From JAKEHZ01 sp035280505 (lineage in GTDB: Bacteria > Acidobacteriota > Blastocatellia > RBC074), in NCBI GenBank assembly GCA_035280505.1, contig DATEFT010000635.1, positions 1 to 64,000 on the forward strand: a DNA stretch of 64,000 bases. The letters are read 5' to 3'. Of the stretch, positions 37,109 through 45,888 are shown in pieces (position 1 is the first letter of the stretch; every line of letters begins with the position of its first letter). The notes under the pieces were generated by a model. The model had not been told where the DNA came from. It did no database searches and saw nothing but the letters and a program-made list of their open reading frames with translations. A program made the translations under genes and the position numbers.

Positions 37109-37119
37109 CTGGGAGAAAG

Positions 37120-37980
37120 ATGTCCATATCAACTGCACCCATCGAAGATTTTTTGACTTCCGACGTGGGGTTTGAGGAGATCAGCCTCTTACCGATCGAT
37201 CATCCGGGCGCGCATGACCCGGAGTACCGGGTTCGGCGCGACTTCATCGCCCGGCTGGCCAAACAGTATCGCGAAGATCCGAAGCACGTTATTCCGGTGG
37301 TCGACTATACCAGGCAGGAGACGGCGATCTGGCGGCACGTTTATGACCAGTTGGAAGAGACCCAGCAACGCCGCGCCTGTTCGTTCTATCTGACCGCCAA
37401 ACGCGCGCTCGGGATCTGCCGCAACCGAATTCCGCAGGTCGATGAGATGGCCGAAAAACTGCGCCGGATGACCGATTTTCGCCTCGCTCCGATCGAGGGC
37501 CTGGTCGAGACGCGCGCGTTCCTGAGCTGGCTGAGCAAACGCGTCATGCTCTGCACTCAATACATCCGGCATCACTCGCGACCGGACTATACCCCCGAGC
37601 CGGATATCGTGCACGAGGCCATCGGCCACATCCCCAACTTCACGCATCCTGATTTCTGCGATTTTTCCCAGTTCATCGGCCAGGGAGCCGTGATCGCCGA
37701 CGATCGACAGTTGGAGCAGTTGGGCCGGCTCTACTGGTTCACCGTCGAATTCGGCCTGATCGAAGAAGGTGACGAGATCAAGGCCTTCGGCGCGGGCCTG
37801 CTGTCGTCCTACAGCGAACTGGAACACGCGTTCGGCGAGACGGTCGAGCGCCGCCAATTCGACCTGGAAGAGGTCATCAACACCCCATATGACTACTCGG
37901 AGATGCAACCGACGCTCTTCGTCATTCCGTCATATGGATCTTTGAAAGAAGTAACCAGAAAGTTCATCGAGAGCTTTTGA
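37120..37980 (+). CDS. phhA: Phenylalanine 4-monooxygenase
   Basis: A 286-residue pterin-dependent aromatic amino acid hydroxylase. The iron ligands H165 and H170 lie in PDIVHEAIGHIPNF and E210 in YWFTVEFGL, and the sequence continues with the typical GAGLLSSYSELEHA. It hydroxylates phenylalanine to tyrosine with tetrahydrobiopterin or a related pterin and oxygen. The length suits the monomeric bacterial enzyme with no regulatory domain. GGGAGAAAG precedes the ATG. It is followed after 32 bases by the HPPD gene. The companion pterin dehydratase is not in the window. Confidence 0.93.
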   Translation: MSISTAPIEDFLTSDVGFEEISLLPIDHPGAHDPEYRVRRDFIARLAKQYREDPKHVIPVVDYTRQETAIWRHVYDQLEETQQRRACSFYLTAKRALGICRNRIPQVDEMAEKLRRMTDFRLAPIEGLVETRAFLSWLSKRVMLCTQYIRHHSRPDYTPEPDIVHEAIGHIPNFTHPDFCDFSQFIGQGAVIADDRQLEQLGRLYWFTVEFGLIEEGDEIKAFGAGLLSSYSELEHAFGETVERRQFDLEEVINTPYDYSEMQPTLFVIPSYGSLKEVTRKFIESF

Positions 37981-38012
37981 ACGATCGCCCGAGGCGATCC
38001 GACAGGTGAGTT

Positions 38013-39104
38013 ATGAGCAGCGATCTAATAAAAATCAAGAAGATTCATCATCTCGAGTTTTATACCGGCAATGCCAAACAGGCCGATTACTATTATCGCC
38101 AGGCTTTCGGTTTTTCGCGCATCGCCTATGCCGGGCTGGAGACCGGCGACCGCGAACAGACCGCCTATGCGCTTCAGCAGGGTACGATCAAATTGGTCCT
38201 GACCACTCCGCACCACTCCGACTCGCACCTCGCCGATCATCTGCGCCGCCACGGCGACGGGGTCAAGGATATCGCCCTCGAAGTGGAAGACGCCGACCAG
38301 GCGTTCCAGTTGGCGGTCTCACGCGGAGCGATTCCGAATGTCGAGCCCCGGACCCTGAAAGACGATCATGGCTCGATCCGCCAAGCCAGCGTCAAAGTCT
38401 ACGGCGACACGATCCATTCGTTCATCTCCAGGGCGAACTACCAGGGGCCCTTCCTGCCGGGCTTCATCGAATCCCGGGTCGAGGGCCGTTCGGCGGACCT
38501 GCTCCGGATCGACCATTTCGTCGCCAATGTCGAACTCGGCAAGATGGCCGAATGGGAGGAGTGGTATCAGCGGGTCTTCGGCTTCACGCGCTTTATGACC
38601 TTTGACGATAAGGACATTTCGACCGAGTATAGCGCGCTCAACAGCGTCGTCATGGCCAACGATTCGCGGAGCGTCAAGTTCCCGATCAACGAACCGGCGC
38701 CCGGTCGCCGCAAGAGCCAGATCCAGGAGTATCTGGAATGCTATGATGGCCCCGGAGTTCAGCACATCGCGCTGACGACGGCCGACATCGTCTCGACCGT
38801 CAGCCGGCTGCGCGCCAACGGCGTGGAGTTTCTGGAGGTGCCCGACACTTACTACGGATCGCTGACCACGCGGGTTGGAAGGATCGACGAAGAGATCGAG
38901 CAGTTGCGCCAATTGAAGCTGCTGGTCGATCGCGACGAAGAAGGCTATCTGCTCCAGATCTTCACCAAGCCGGTCGAAGATCGCCCGACCCTCTTCTTCG
39001 AGATCATCCAGCGCAAGGGCTGCCAGGGCTTCGGCAAAGGCAATTTCAAGGCCCTCTTTGAAGCGATCGAGCGCGAGCAGGCGCGGCGCGGCAACCTGGT
39101 CTAA
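38013..39104 (+). CDS. hppD: 4-Hydroxyphenylpyruvate dioxygenase
   Basis: This 363-residue protein has two vicinal-oxygen-chelate domains; the iron ligands are H168 (RIDHFVANVE), H251 (GPGVQHIALTT) and E330 (LFFEIIQRKG), with the family C-terminus GFGKGNFKALFEAIEREQ. It converts 4-hydroxyphenylpyruvate to homogentisate with loss of CO2. It is an iron(II)-dependent cytosolic enzyme. The gene follows phhA by 32 bases, so they are likely one transcript. Two hairpins separate it from hmgA. Confidence 0.95.
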   Translation: MSSDLIKIKKIHHLEFYTGNAKQADYYYRQAFGFSRIAYAGLETGDREQTAYALQQGTIKLVLTTPHHSDSHLADHLRRHGDGVKDIALEVEDADQAFQLAVSRGAIPNVEPRTLKDDHGSIRQASVKVYGDTIHSFISRANYQGPFLPGFIESRVEGRSADLLRIDHFVANVELGKMAEWEEWYQRVFGFTRFMTFDDKDISTEYSALNSVVMANDSRSVKFPINEPAPGRRKSQIQEYLECYDGPGVQHIALTTADIVSTVSRLRANGVEFLEVPDTYYGSLTTRVGRIDEEIEQLRQLKLLVDRDEEGYLLQIFTKPVEDRPTLFFEIIQRKGCQGFGKGNFKALFEAIEREQARRGNLV

Positions 39105-39127
39105 GAGAGGGAGAACGCGAGGCACGC

Positions 39128-39177
39128 GAAAGAGACGATCCACGCGAAGAGGCGGTAATTTCGCGGGGGTCGTCTTT
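39128..39177. terminator. Terminator-like hairpin after hppD
   Basis: AGAGACGA (39131-39138) pairs with TCGTCTTT (39170-39177) with one wobble pair, around a large loop that itself contains CGCGAAG and TTTCGCG; T residues run to 39179. It lies 23 bases after the hppD stop. The long loop makes it weaker than a classic terminator, so partial readthrough to hmgA is likely. Confidence 0.4.
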
Positions 39178-39205
39178 TTCTATGCGCCTCCAATAATTGG
39201 CCGAT

Positions 39206-39272
39206 CAACCGCGAACCGCGCGAAACACGCTGAATCGTCCATCTTTCGCGTATTTCGCGTGTTTCGCGGTTG
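39206..39272. repeat. CGCGAAA-family palindrome before hmgA
   Basis: CAACCGCGAACCGCGCGAAA (from 39206) mirrors TTTCGCGTGTTTCGCGGTTG (ending 39272) with a few mismatches. It ends 25 bases before the hmgA ATG. It is closely similar in wording to the copies at 9058-9120 and 45842-45886. Confidence 0.7.
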
Positions 39273-39297
39273 GGATCCCGATTTTGTAAACAGAGTG

Positions 39298-40602
39298 ATG
39301 AATATGCGAACAGAAAAATTTCTCTACCAGTCGGGCTTCGGCAATGAATTGGCGACCGAGGCCCTCCCCGGAGCCCTCCCCCAGGGTCAGAATTCGCCGC
39401 AAAAAGCGCCGTATGGCCTGTACGCCGAGCAATTCAGCGGCTCGCCCTTCACGGCGCCGCGGGCCGCGAATCGCCGTTCCTGGCTCTACCGGATCCGCCC
39501 CTCGGTCCTGCATCGACCGTTCAACCAGATATCCAATCTCCGGTTGCGGAGCGCCCCCTTCAACGAGGCGCCGCCTCCTCCCAACCAGTTGCGTTGGGAT
39601 CCCCTGCCGGTGCCGGACGAACCGACCGATTTTATCGACGGTCTGACGACCATGGCCGGGTGCGGGGACGTGGGAATTCAGACCGGGGTCGGAATTCAGA
39701 TCTATGCCGCCAATATCCCCATGCAGGGCCGTTTCTTTTATAATGCTGACGGCGAGATGCTAATTGTGCCTGAACTCGGGAGGTTGACCATCCAGACCGA
39801 ACTCGGGTGGCTGGGAGTAGCGCCCGGTGAAATCTGCGTCTTGCCGCGAGGACTGAAATTTCGTGTTGAACTGCCGGACGGGTCTGCGCGCGGGTATCTC
39901 TGCGAAAATTATGGCGCGCATTTCAAGTTACCGGAACTGGGGCCGATCGGTGCCAACGGATTGGCCAATCCCAGACATTTTCTGGTGCCGATTGCGGCGT
40001 ATGATGATCAAGAAGGTGATTTTCGTCTGATCGCCAAATTCCAGGGCAACCTGTGGGAGGCCGCGATCGGCCATTCACCGCTCGACGTCGTGGCCTGGCA
40101 CGGCAACTACGCGCCGTACAAGTATGACCTGGCCGATTTCAACCCGATCAATTCCGTAGGTTTCGATCATCCGGATCCTTCGATCTTCACCGTGCTGACC
40201 TCACCCTCAGAGACGCTCGGGATGGCGAATGTGGACTTTGTGATCTTTCCGCCCCGCTGGGTGGTGGCGGAACACACCTTCCGCCCGCCATATTTCCATC
40301 GAAACGTGATGAGCGAATTTATGGGATTGATCTTCGGTCAATACGATGCGAAGGCCGAAGGCTTTCTGCCGGGCGGCGCCAGCCTGCACAACTGCATGTC
40401 GGGCCACGGCCCGGACGCCGAGACCTTCGAGCGGGCCAGCCAGGCGGAACTCAAACCGCAGCGCTACGACAACACGCTGGCCTTCATGTTCGAGACCCGG
40501 TACGTCATGCGACCGACCAGCTTCGCCCTGGAGACGACGGCCCGGCAAAAAGATTATGATGCGTGCTGGCAGGGGCTGAAGAAGAATTTCTCGGCCTGGT
40601 GA
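39298..40602 (+). CDS. hmgA: Homogentisate 1,2-dioxygenase
   Basis: The 434-residue protein begins YQSGFGNELATEALPGALP, the characteristic start of this enzyme, and ends with the iron site H334, E340 (YFHRNVMSEFMG) and H370 (NCMSGHGPD). It opens the homogentisate ring to 4-maleylacetoacetate in the cytosol. A longer in-frame reading from 39058 would run through the palindrome region and overlap hppD, so I use the ATG at 39298; the Met two codons later (39304) is also possible. The ribosome site is weak. It is followed after 29 bases by the unassigned gene. Confidence 0.93.
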   Translation: MNMRTEKFLYQSGFGNELATEALPGALPQGQNSPQKAPYGLYAEQFSGSPFTAPRAANRRSWLYRIRPSVLHRPFNQISNLRLRSAPFNEAPPPPNQLRWDPLPVPDEPTDFIDGLTTMAGCGDVGIQTGVGIQIYAANIPMQGRFFYNADGEMLIVPELGRLTIQTELGWLGVAPGEICVLPRGLKFRVELPDGSARGYLCENYGAHFKLPELGPIGANGLANPRHFLVPIAAYDDQEGDFRLIAKFQGNLWEAAIGHSPLDVVAWHGNYAPYKYDLADFNPINSVGFDHPDPSIFTVLTSPSETLGMANVDFVIFPPRWVVAEHTFRPPYFHRNVMSEFMGLIFGQYDAKAEGFLPGGASLHNCMSGHGPDAETFERASQAELKPQRYDNTLAFMFETRYVMRPTSFALETTARQKDYDACWQGLKKNFSAW

Positions 40603-40631
40603 TCTTGAAGGAGTTTAAATTCCCCTAATCT

Positions 40632-41516
40632 ATGAACCCGATAATTCGTGACTTGTTGACAGGTTTGATCGATTACGCCGGTCTGTTCCCGCCGGCCACG
40701 CTCGATATGGCTTCGGCGACCCGCAATTTCGCCAAGTATAGCCTGGGGCCCGACGCGCCCTGGCTCGGGCGATTCGTGATCCCGGTCGAGCGGCTGGGTG
40801 AGTACGAACAGGCCGTGAAGGGTCTGGAGAAGAGCGAGCAGCCATGGCGGCTGAGCGCGCTGAGCAGCGTCAAGCTGGAGAGAGATCTCGGGAAGATCGC
40901 CGAGTTCAACGAGCGTCATACGGACGACGGGGTCCTCATCGACACGATCGAGATCAAGGCCATGGGCAGCACGGAGATCGAATCGGCGATGGGATCGATC
41001 CCCGGCACCCTGACTCCATATTTCGAAATCTCGATGGCCGGCGATCCGATCGACCTGATCAAGGCGATCGCGGCCACCGGCGCGCGGGCCAAAGTGCGGG
41101 CCGGCGGCGTCTCGGTCGAGTCTTTTCCGCCGCCCTTCAATCTGGCCCGGTTCATCAAGAGCTGCGCCGATGAAGACGTCGCCTTCAAGGCCACGGCGGG
41201 ACTGCATCACGCGCTGCGCTCGATCAACAAACTGACCGCCGAACCGGAGAGCCCCCGGGCATTGATGCATGGATTTTTGAATCTCTTTCTGGCCGCCGCC
41301 TTCGCCCAGGTCGGAGTGGAGCGGGAGTGGCTGGTCGAATTGCTCGAAGAGCGATCATTGGAAGCTTTTCAGTTGGAGGAAGACAGCGTACACTGGCGCG
41401 GACACTTGGTCGTCAGGTCTCACGTGAGAAACTCGCGAAGGCTCTTCGCCGTCGCCTTCGGGTCCTGCTCGTTTGAAGAACCTGTCGGCGAATTAAGAAA
41501 ACTCGGGTTGCTGTAA
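40632..41516 (+). CDS. Unassigned cytosolic protein inside the homogentisate pathway locus
   Basis: I do not recognise this 294-residue protein. It has no signal peptide or membrane helix. Alternating hydrophobic strands and helices, with GRFVIP (47-52), TPYFEISM (128-135), ARAKVRAGG (151-159) and AFKATAGLHHALR (184-196), suggest an alpha/beta barrel-like fold, and TAGLHH and MHGFLNLFL look like conserved functional patches. An AAGGAG site precedes the ATG. The gene lies 29 bases after hmgA and 17 bases before fahA. Between those two enzymes the pathway needs a maleylacetoacetate isomerase, normally a glutathione transferase-like protein of about 210 residues, which is absent here. This protein is not GST-like, so it is a candidate for a non-homologous isomerase, but that is only a positional guess. 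Confidence 0.75.
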   Translation: MNPIIRDLLTGLIDYAGLFPPATLDMASATRNFAKYSLGPDAPWLGRFVIPVERLGEYEQAVKGLEKSEQPWRLSALSSVKLERDLGKIAEFNERHTDDGVLIDTIEIKAMGSTEIESAMGSIPGTLTPYFEISMAGDPIDLIKAIAATGARAKVRAGGVSVESFPPPFNLARFIKSCADEDVAFKATAGLHHALRSINKLTAEPESPRALMHGFLNLFLAAAFAQVGVEREWLVELLEERSLEAFQLEEDSVHWRGHLVVRSHVRNSRRLFAVAFGSCSFEEPVGELRKLGLL

Positions 41517-41533
41517 ACATCACGTGCTCAATC

Positions 41534-42862
41534 ATGGCCTATTCGATTAACGAAACTCATGATCCGAATCTGAAAAGCTGGGTCGAGTCGGCAAACGATC
41601 CTACCGGCGATTTTCCCATCCAGAACCTGCCTTTCGGGATCTTCACCCGACCGGAGAGCGAAGAGTTACCCTGCATCGGAGTGGCGATCGGAGACCAGAT
41701 TCTGGATCTGGCCGCCGTGGCCGACGAGTTCTGGAGTCTCGACTTTACGGATGACATCGGCGATGCCTGCTCTTACGAATCGCTGGATATGATGATGACG
41801 CTGGAGCCGGAAAGCATGTCGGAGCTTCGCCGGCGGGTCAGCAAGCTGCTGCGTGCCGACAATTTCAGCGATGAGCGTTATATCGTCGAAGATTTTCTGA
41901 TCCCGATGGATGAGGTCGAGATGCTGCTCCCGATCAATATCGGGGACTACACCGACTTTTACGCCTCGATCTTTCACGCCACCAACGTCGGCAAGATGTT
42001 CCGTCCCGACAATCCGTTGATGCCGAACTACAAATGGGTCCCGATCGGTTATCACGGGCGGGCCTCTTCCGTCATGCTGAGCGGGACGCCGGTCTACCGG
42101 CCCACCGGCCAGACCAAAGACGACCAGGCGGAGACGCCGTCCGTCGGCCCGAGCCGAATGTTGGACTATGAGTTGGAGGTCGGCATTCTGATCGGCTCCG
42201 GCAATCGACCGGGAGCAACGATCCGGATCACGGAGGCTGAAGACCACATCTTCGGGCTCTGCCTGGTCAACGACTGGTCGGCCCGCGACCTCCAACGATG
42301 GGAGTACCAACCCCTGGGACCGTTTCTCTCCAAGAGCTTCGCCACGACGATCTCGCCCTGGATCATTACCATGGAGGCGTTGGCGCCTTTTCGGGCCCCG
42401 GCTTTTAAACGTCCGGCCGGAGACCCGGACCCGCTGCCCTATCTCGATTCGCTGCGGAACCGCGAGCGCGGAGGCTTCGACATCAAGCTGGAGGTCTACC
42501 TCTCGACGCCGGAGATGCGGAACCGGCACCTGGCGCCGCACCGTCTGACCGGCGACAGCAACACCAAGGATCTCTACTGGACCTTCGCCCAGATGGTCAC
42601 CCACCACGCCGGCAACGGCTGCAACCTGCGGCCGGGCGACCTGATCGCCAGCGGCACCGTCTCGGGCGCGACCAAAGAGAGTCTGGGCTGCCTGCTGGAG
42701 CTGACCCAGCGCGGAACCGAGCCGATCCAACTGCCGACCGGCGAAGTGCGACGTTTTCTGCAGGACGAAGACGAAGTGATCTTACGCGGTTACTGCGAAC
42801 GCGACGGATTCAGACGGATCGGTTTCGGCGAATGCCTCGGCCGAATCGGCTTACCAAAGTAG
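41534..42862 (+). CDS. fahA: Fumarylacetoacetase
   Basis: A 442-residue enzyme with the N-terminal SH3-like domain and the C-terminal FAH domain. Catalytic or metal residues are visible: D141 in GDYTDFYAS, H148, E213 and E215 in DYELEVG, and D247 in VNDWSARD. It splits fumarylacetoacetate to fumarate and acetoacetate, the last step of tyrosine degradation. The length fits the eukaryotic-like bacterial form. It is the last gene of the locus and is followed by a hairpin (42863-42930) and the convergent sirtuin gene. Confidence 0.94.
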   Translation: MAYSINETHDPNLKSWVESANDPTGDFPIQNLPFGIFTRPESEELPCIGVAIGDQILDLAAVADEFWSLDFTDDIGDACSYESLDMMMTLEPESMSELRRRVSKLLRADNFSDERYIVEDFLIPMDEVEMLLPINIGDYTDFYASIFHATNVGKMFRPDNPLMPNYKWVPIGYHGRASSVMLSGTPVYRPTGQTKDDQAETPSVGPSRMLDYELEVGILIGSGNRPGATIRITEAEDHIFGLCLVNDWSARDLQRWEYQPLGPFLSKSFATTISPWIITMEALAPFRAPAFKRPAGDPDPLPYLDSLRNRERGGFDIKLEVYLSTPEMRNRHLAPHRLTGDSNTKDLYWTFAQMVTHHAGNGCNLRPGDLIASGTVSGATKESLGCLLELTQRGTEPIQLPTGEVRRFLQDEDEVILRGYCERDGFRRIGFGECLGRIGLPK

Positions 42863-42930
42863 CCTGGCTTCAGTTTTAAAGCCCGGTTGGAAAAATTGGC
42901 CTATCTCCCGGCAACCCCACTAAAGCCAGG
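42863..42930. terminator. Long-loop hairpin after fahA
   Basis: CCTGGCTT (42863-42870) pairs with AAGCCAGG (42923-42930), and inside it GGTTG (42885-42889) with CAACC (42912-42916). The outer arm starts directly at the fahA stop codon. There is no T run, so its role as a transcription end is uncertain; it lies between convergent genes. Confidence 0.4.
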
Positions 42931-43050
42931 TTGCACGCGTTCCCCTCGTCGAGACGTAATCCCGGTATACTCGTTGGTGAAGCGGCCAAGGCCGGATATT
43001 TTTCCTGGAATCATCCAGCCTTCGATCACGTCAGACAATTTTTGCTCAGC

Positions 43051-43791
43051 CTATAATCGCCCCTGAAGCAGCGCCGGCAAGACCTTGCCGATCTCATCGT
43101 TCAGAACTACATCCGCCATGCCGTCGAGCGGCGTCGAGGTGCGGTTGATGATGATCAGCACCGCTCCGATCTGTTTGGCGATCACCGGCAGCGAGGCCGC
43201 CGGATGCACGACCAGCGACGAACCCACCGCCAGAAAGACGTCACAGTCCGCGCAAGCCGCCAGGGCCAATTGCATGGCCCGCGCCGGCATGGCCTGACCG
43301 AACGAGATCGTGGCCGGTTTGAGCAGCCCGCCGCACAGTTCGCATTCGGGCGCCTCGTCGCCGGCTTCGATCAGCGCGACGGCGTCGTCCATCGAGATTC
43401 GCCGCTGACAATCCAGACACTCAACCTTCGTCGTCGTGCCGTGCAGTTCGATCACATTCTTCTGCCCGGCTTTCTGGTGCAGCCCATCGATGTTCTGCGT
43501 GATCAGGGCCCGCAACCGGCCCTGCCGCTCGATTTCGACAAAGGCCGCGTGACCGGCGTTCGGCTCGGCGTCCCGCATGGGAGGCCAGATCGCCACTTTC
43601 TGCCGCCAGTATTCAATGCGCCCCCCACGGCTGTTCAGGAACTCGTCATATTCGATCGTGCGGTTATTCGCCCAGATTCCCTGCGGGCTGCGGAAATCGG
43701 GAATCCCCGACTCCGTTGAGATACCGGCGCCCGAAAATCCGACGATCCGTTTTGATTGAGCGATAAATTCGACGGCTTCTGAGAATTTCAT
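43051..43791 (-). CDS. NAD-dependent protein deacylase (sirtuin)
   Basis: The 246-residue protein has the sirtuin signature: GAGIS (21-25), PDFRSP, QNIDGLHQ (99-106), catalytic H117 in ELHGT and four zinc Cys (125, 128, 150, 153). It removes acyl groups from lysine using NAD. The Tyr/Arg pair that marks desuccinylating class III sirtuins is not present at the usual place, so it is more likely a deacetylase. It is divergent from the M1 aminopeptidase gene with 106 bases between. Confidence 0.93.
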   Translation of the reverse strand: MKFSEAVEFIAQSKRIVGFSGAGISTESGIPDFRSPQGIWANNRTIEYDEFLNSRGGRIEYWRQKVAIWPPMRDAEPNAGHAAFVEIERQGRLRALITQNIDGLHQKAGQKNVIELHGTTTKVECLDCQRRISMDDAVALIEAGDEAPECELCGGLLKPATISFGQAMPARAMQLALAACADCDVFLAVGSSLVVHPAASLPVIAKQIGAVLIIINRTSTPLDGMADVVLNDEIGKVLPALLQGRL

Positions 43792-43897
43792 AACCTGACA
43801 CTCCCTAAAGATCTGGTCCCTCAGTTGACACTTTTAACTGGCTCTGACAACCTGACCCTGACGCCTGGATAAATTGTCTTAGCTAGGAGTAGAACTC

Positions 43898-45829
43898 ATG
43901 AAAAAAAAACCGGCCCTCATTGGTTTATTCATTTTCTGGTGTTTGTCAACCATGTCTTTTCGAAATACCCTGCCAGCCCATTCGCAACAAGTTCCACCAA
44001 CCGAGATCGAGACTCCTGACTCGCGCGATTCGCATTCATATGCCAACCCGGGGCAGGTCCGCGTGCGCCACGTGGATCTCGAACTGGAAGTGCAGTTTGA
44101 GCGCCGAGTCCTGAAAGGCTCGGCGACCCTCTCGATTGAACGCGCGCCGAATGGCGCCGACCCGCTCCGGCTCGATACCCGTGATCTGAAGATCGTCAAA
44201 GCCGAGGCGTCGAGCGACGGAAATAATTTCACGCCGGCCCAGTTCACTCTCGGCGAGGCGGATAAGATTCTCGGCTCCGCACTGACCATTCAACTGCCGG
44301 CGAACGCGACCCGGGTCCGAATCGAATACGAGACCAGTCCGCATGCCTCCGGCGTCCAATGGCTCGAACCGGCGCAGACGGCCGGCAAAAAACATCCGTA
44401 CGTCTTCACTCAGTCGGAGGCGATTCATGCCCGAAGCTGGATCCCCCTGCAGGATTCGCCCGGCGTGCGCGTCACCTACTCGGCCCGCATTCTCACGCCG
44501 AAAGGATTGCGCGCGGTGATGAGCGCGGAGTCGGTCGCGTTCAAAGGATCGCCGGGTTCGGGTCAAAGCGGTTACGCCTTTAAGATGGAGCAGGCGATCC
44601 CCTCGTACTTGATTGCGCTGGCAGCCGGCGACCTGGCCTACAAATCGCTCGGGCCGCGAACCGGGGTCTACACCGAACCGGCCATGCTCGAAAAAGCCGC
44701 GCACGAACTGGCCGATACCGAAAAGATGGTCGCGGCCACCGAGAAGCTCTACGGTCCTTACCGGTGGGGGCGTTACGACGTCCTCGTGTTACCGCCCAGT
44801 TTCCCGATCGGCGGCATGGAGAACCCGCGGTTGACGTTCGCCACGCCGACCATCCTGGCCGGAGATCGAAGCCTGGTCTCGCTGATCGCGCATGAACTGG
44901 CCCATTCGTGGTCCGGCAACCTGGTCACCAACGCCACCTGGCGCGATTTCTGGCTCAATGAAGGATTCACGACCTATCTCGAACGGCGAATCATCGAAGC
45001 GATCTACGGCCGTCCACGCGAAGAGATGGAGGCGACGCTCGGACGGCAGACACTGGGCAGAGAGTTAGCCTCGAATGATGCCCGCGACCAGATTCTGCAT
45101 ATCGACCTCCAGGGCCGCGATCCGGATGATGGTTTCACCGAGATCCCCTATGAGAAGGGCGCGCTCTTCCTGCGGCATCTGGAAGAGACCTATGGCCGCG
45201 AACGTTTCGATCGATTCCTGAAAGGCTACTTCGAGCATTACTCCTTCCAGAGCATCACCACGGCGACCTTTATCGAGTACCTGCAGAAGAATCTGCTCGA
45301 TTCCGACGCTCAACTCGCGGCGAAGGTCCCGGTCGAGGAGTGGATCTTCAAACCGGGCCTGCCGCCTGGAGCGCCGCAACCCAAATCCGACGCTTTCGCC
45401 AAAATCGAGGAGCAGGCGCAAGGTTGGCTCGACGGAAAGATTCCGGCGGCCAAGTTGAATACTAAAGACTGGTCAACCCAGCAATGGCTGCATTTCCTGC
45501 GCTTCCTGCCGCAGCAGTTGAATCCGCAGAAGATGCAGGAACTCGACCAGGCTTTCAACCTGACGAAAGCCGGCAACGCCGAGATCGCCCATCAATGGCT
45601 CCTGATCTCGATTCGTAATCAATACCATCCGGCCGATCGGCGCCTCGAAGAGTACCTGACCTCCATCGGCCGGCAAAAACTGATCAAGCCGTTGTATGAA
45701 GAGCTGGTCAAGACGCCCGAAGGTAAGGAACGGGCCCTGAGCATCTATCAAAAAGCCCGCGCCGGTTATCATCCGATCGCGCAAACCTCGGTCGACAAGA
45801 TCGTTAAAGGTAGAACCAGCGGCGACTGA
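43898..45829 (+). CDS. M1-family zinc aminopeptidase, leukotriene A4 hydrolase-like, exported
   Basis: A 643-residue protein with a signal peptide or anchor (about 1-30), an N-terminal beta domain, and the gluzincin site HELAHSW (332-338) with the third ligand E355 in FWLNEGF. The exopeptidase motif GGMEN is at 305-309. The C-terminal helical domain (about 490-640) is of the leukotriene A4 hydrolase type. It releases N-terminal residues from peptides, probably outside the cytoplasm. CTAGGAG precedes the ATG. A perfect 14-bp hairpin follows. Confidence 0.92.
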   Translation: MKKKPALIGLFIFWCLSTMSFRNTLPAHSQQVPPTEIETPDSRDSHSYANPGQVRVRHVDLELEVQFERRVLKGSATLSIERAPNGADPLRLDTRDLKIVKAEASSDGNNFTPAQFTLGEADKILGSALTIQLPANATRVRIEYETSPHASGVQWLEPAQTAGKKHPYVFTQSEAIHARSWIPLQDSPGVRVTYSARILTPKGLRAVMSAESVAFKGSPGSGQSGYAFKMEQAIPSYLIALAAGDLAYKSLGPRTGVYTEPAMLEKAAHELADTEKMVAATEKLYGPYRWGRYDVLVLPPSFPIGGMENPRLTFATPTILAGDRSLVSLIAHELAHSWSGNLVTNATWRDFWLNEGFTTYLERRIIEAIYGRPREEMEATLGRQTLGRELASNDARDQILHIDLQGRDPDDGFTEIPYEKGALFLRHLEETYGRERFDRFLKGYFEHYSFQSITTATFIEYLQKNLLDSDAQLAAKVPVEEWIFKPGLPPGAPQPKSDAFAKIEEQAQGWLDGKIPAAKLNTKDWSTQQWLHFLRFLPQQLNPQKMQELDQAFNLTKAGNAEIAHQWLLISIRNQYHPADRRLEEYLTSIGRQKLIKPLYEELVKTPEGKERALSIYQKARAGYHPIAQTSVDKIVKGRTSGD

Positions 45830-45841
45830 AGACTTCAGGGT

Positions 45842-45886
45842 TACCAACCGCGAAATCAACACTCTCCGCGTGTTTCGCGGTTGGTA
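45842..45886. terminator. CGCGAAA-family hairpin between convergent genes
   Basis: TACCAACCGCGAAA (45842-45855) and TTTCGCGGTTGGTA (45873-45886) are perfect 14-bp complements around a 17-base loop. The hairpin starts 13 bases after the M1 peptidase stop and ends 2 bases before the adenosine deaminase stop, the position of a bidirectional terminator, although T runs are short. Confidence 0.65.
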
Positions 45887-45888
45887 TG

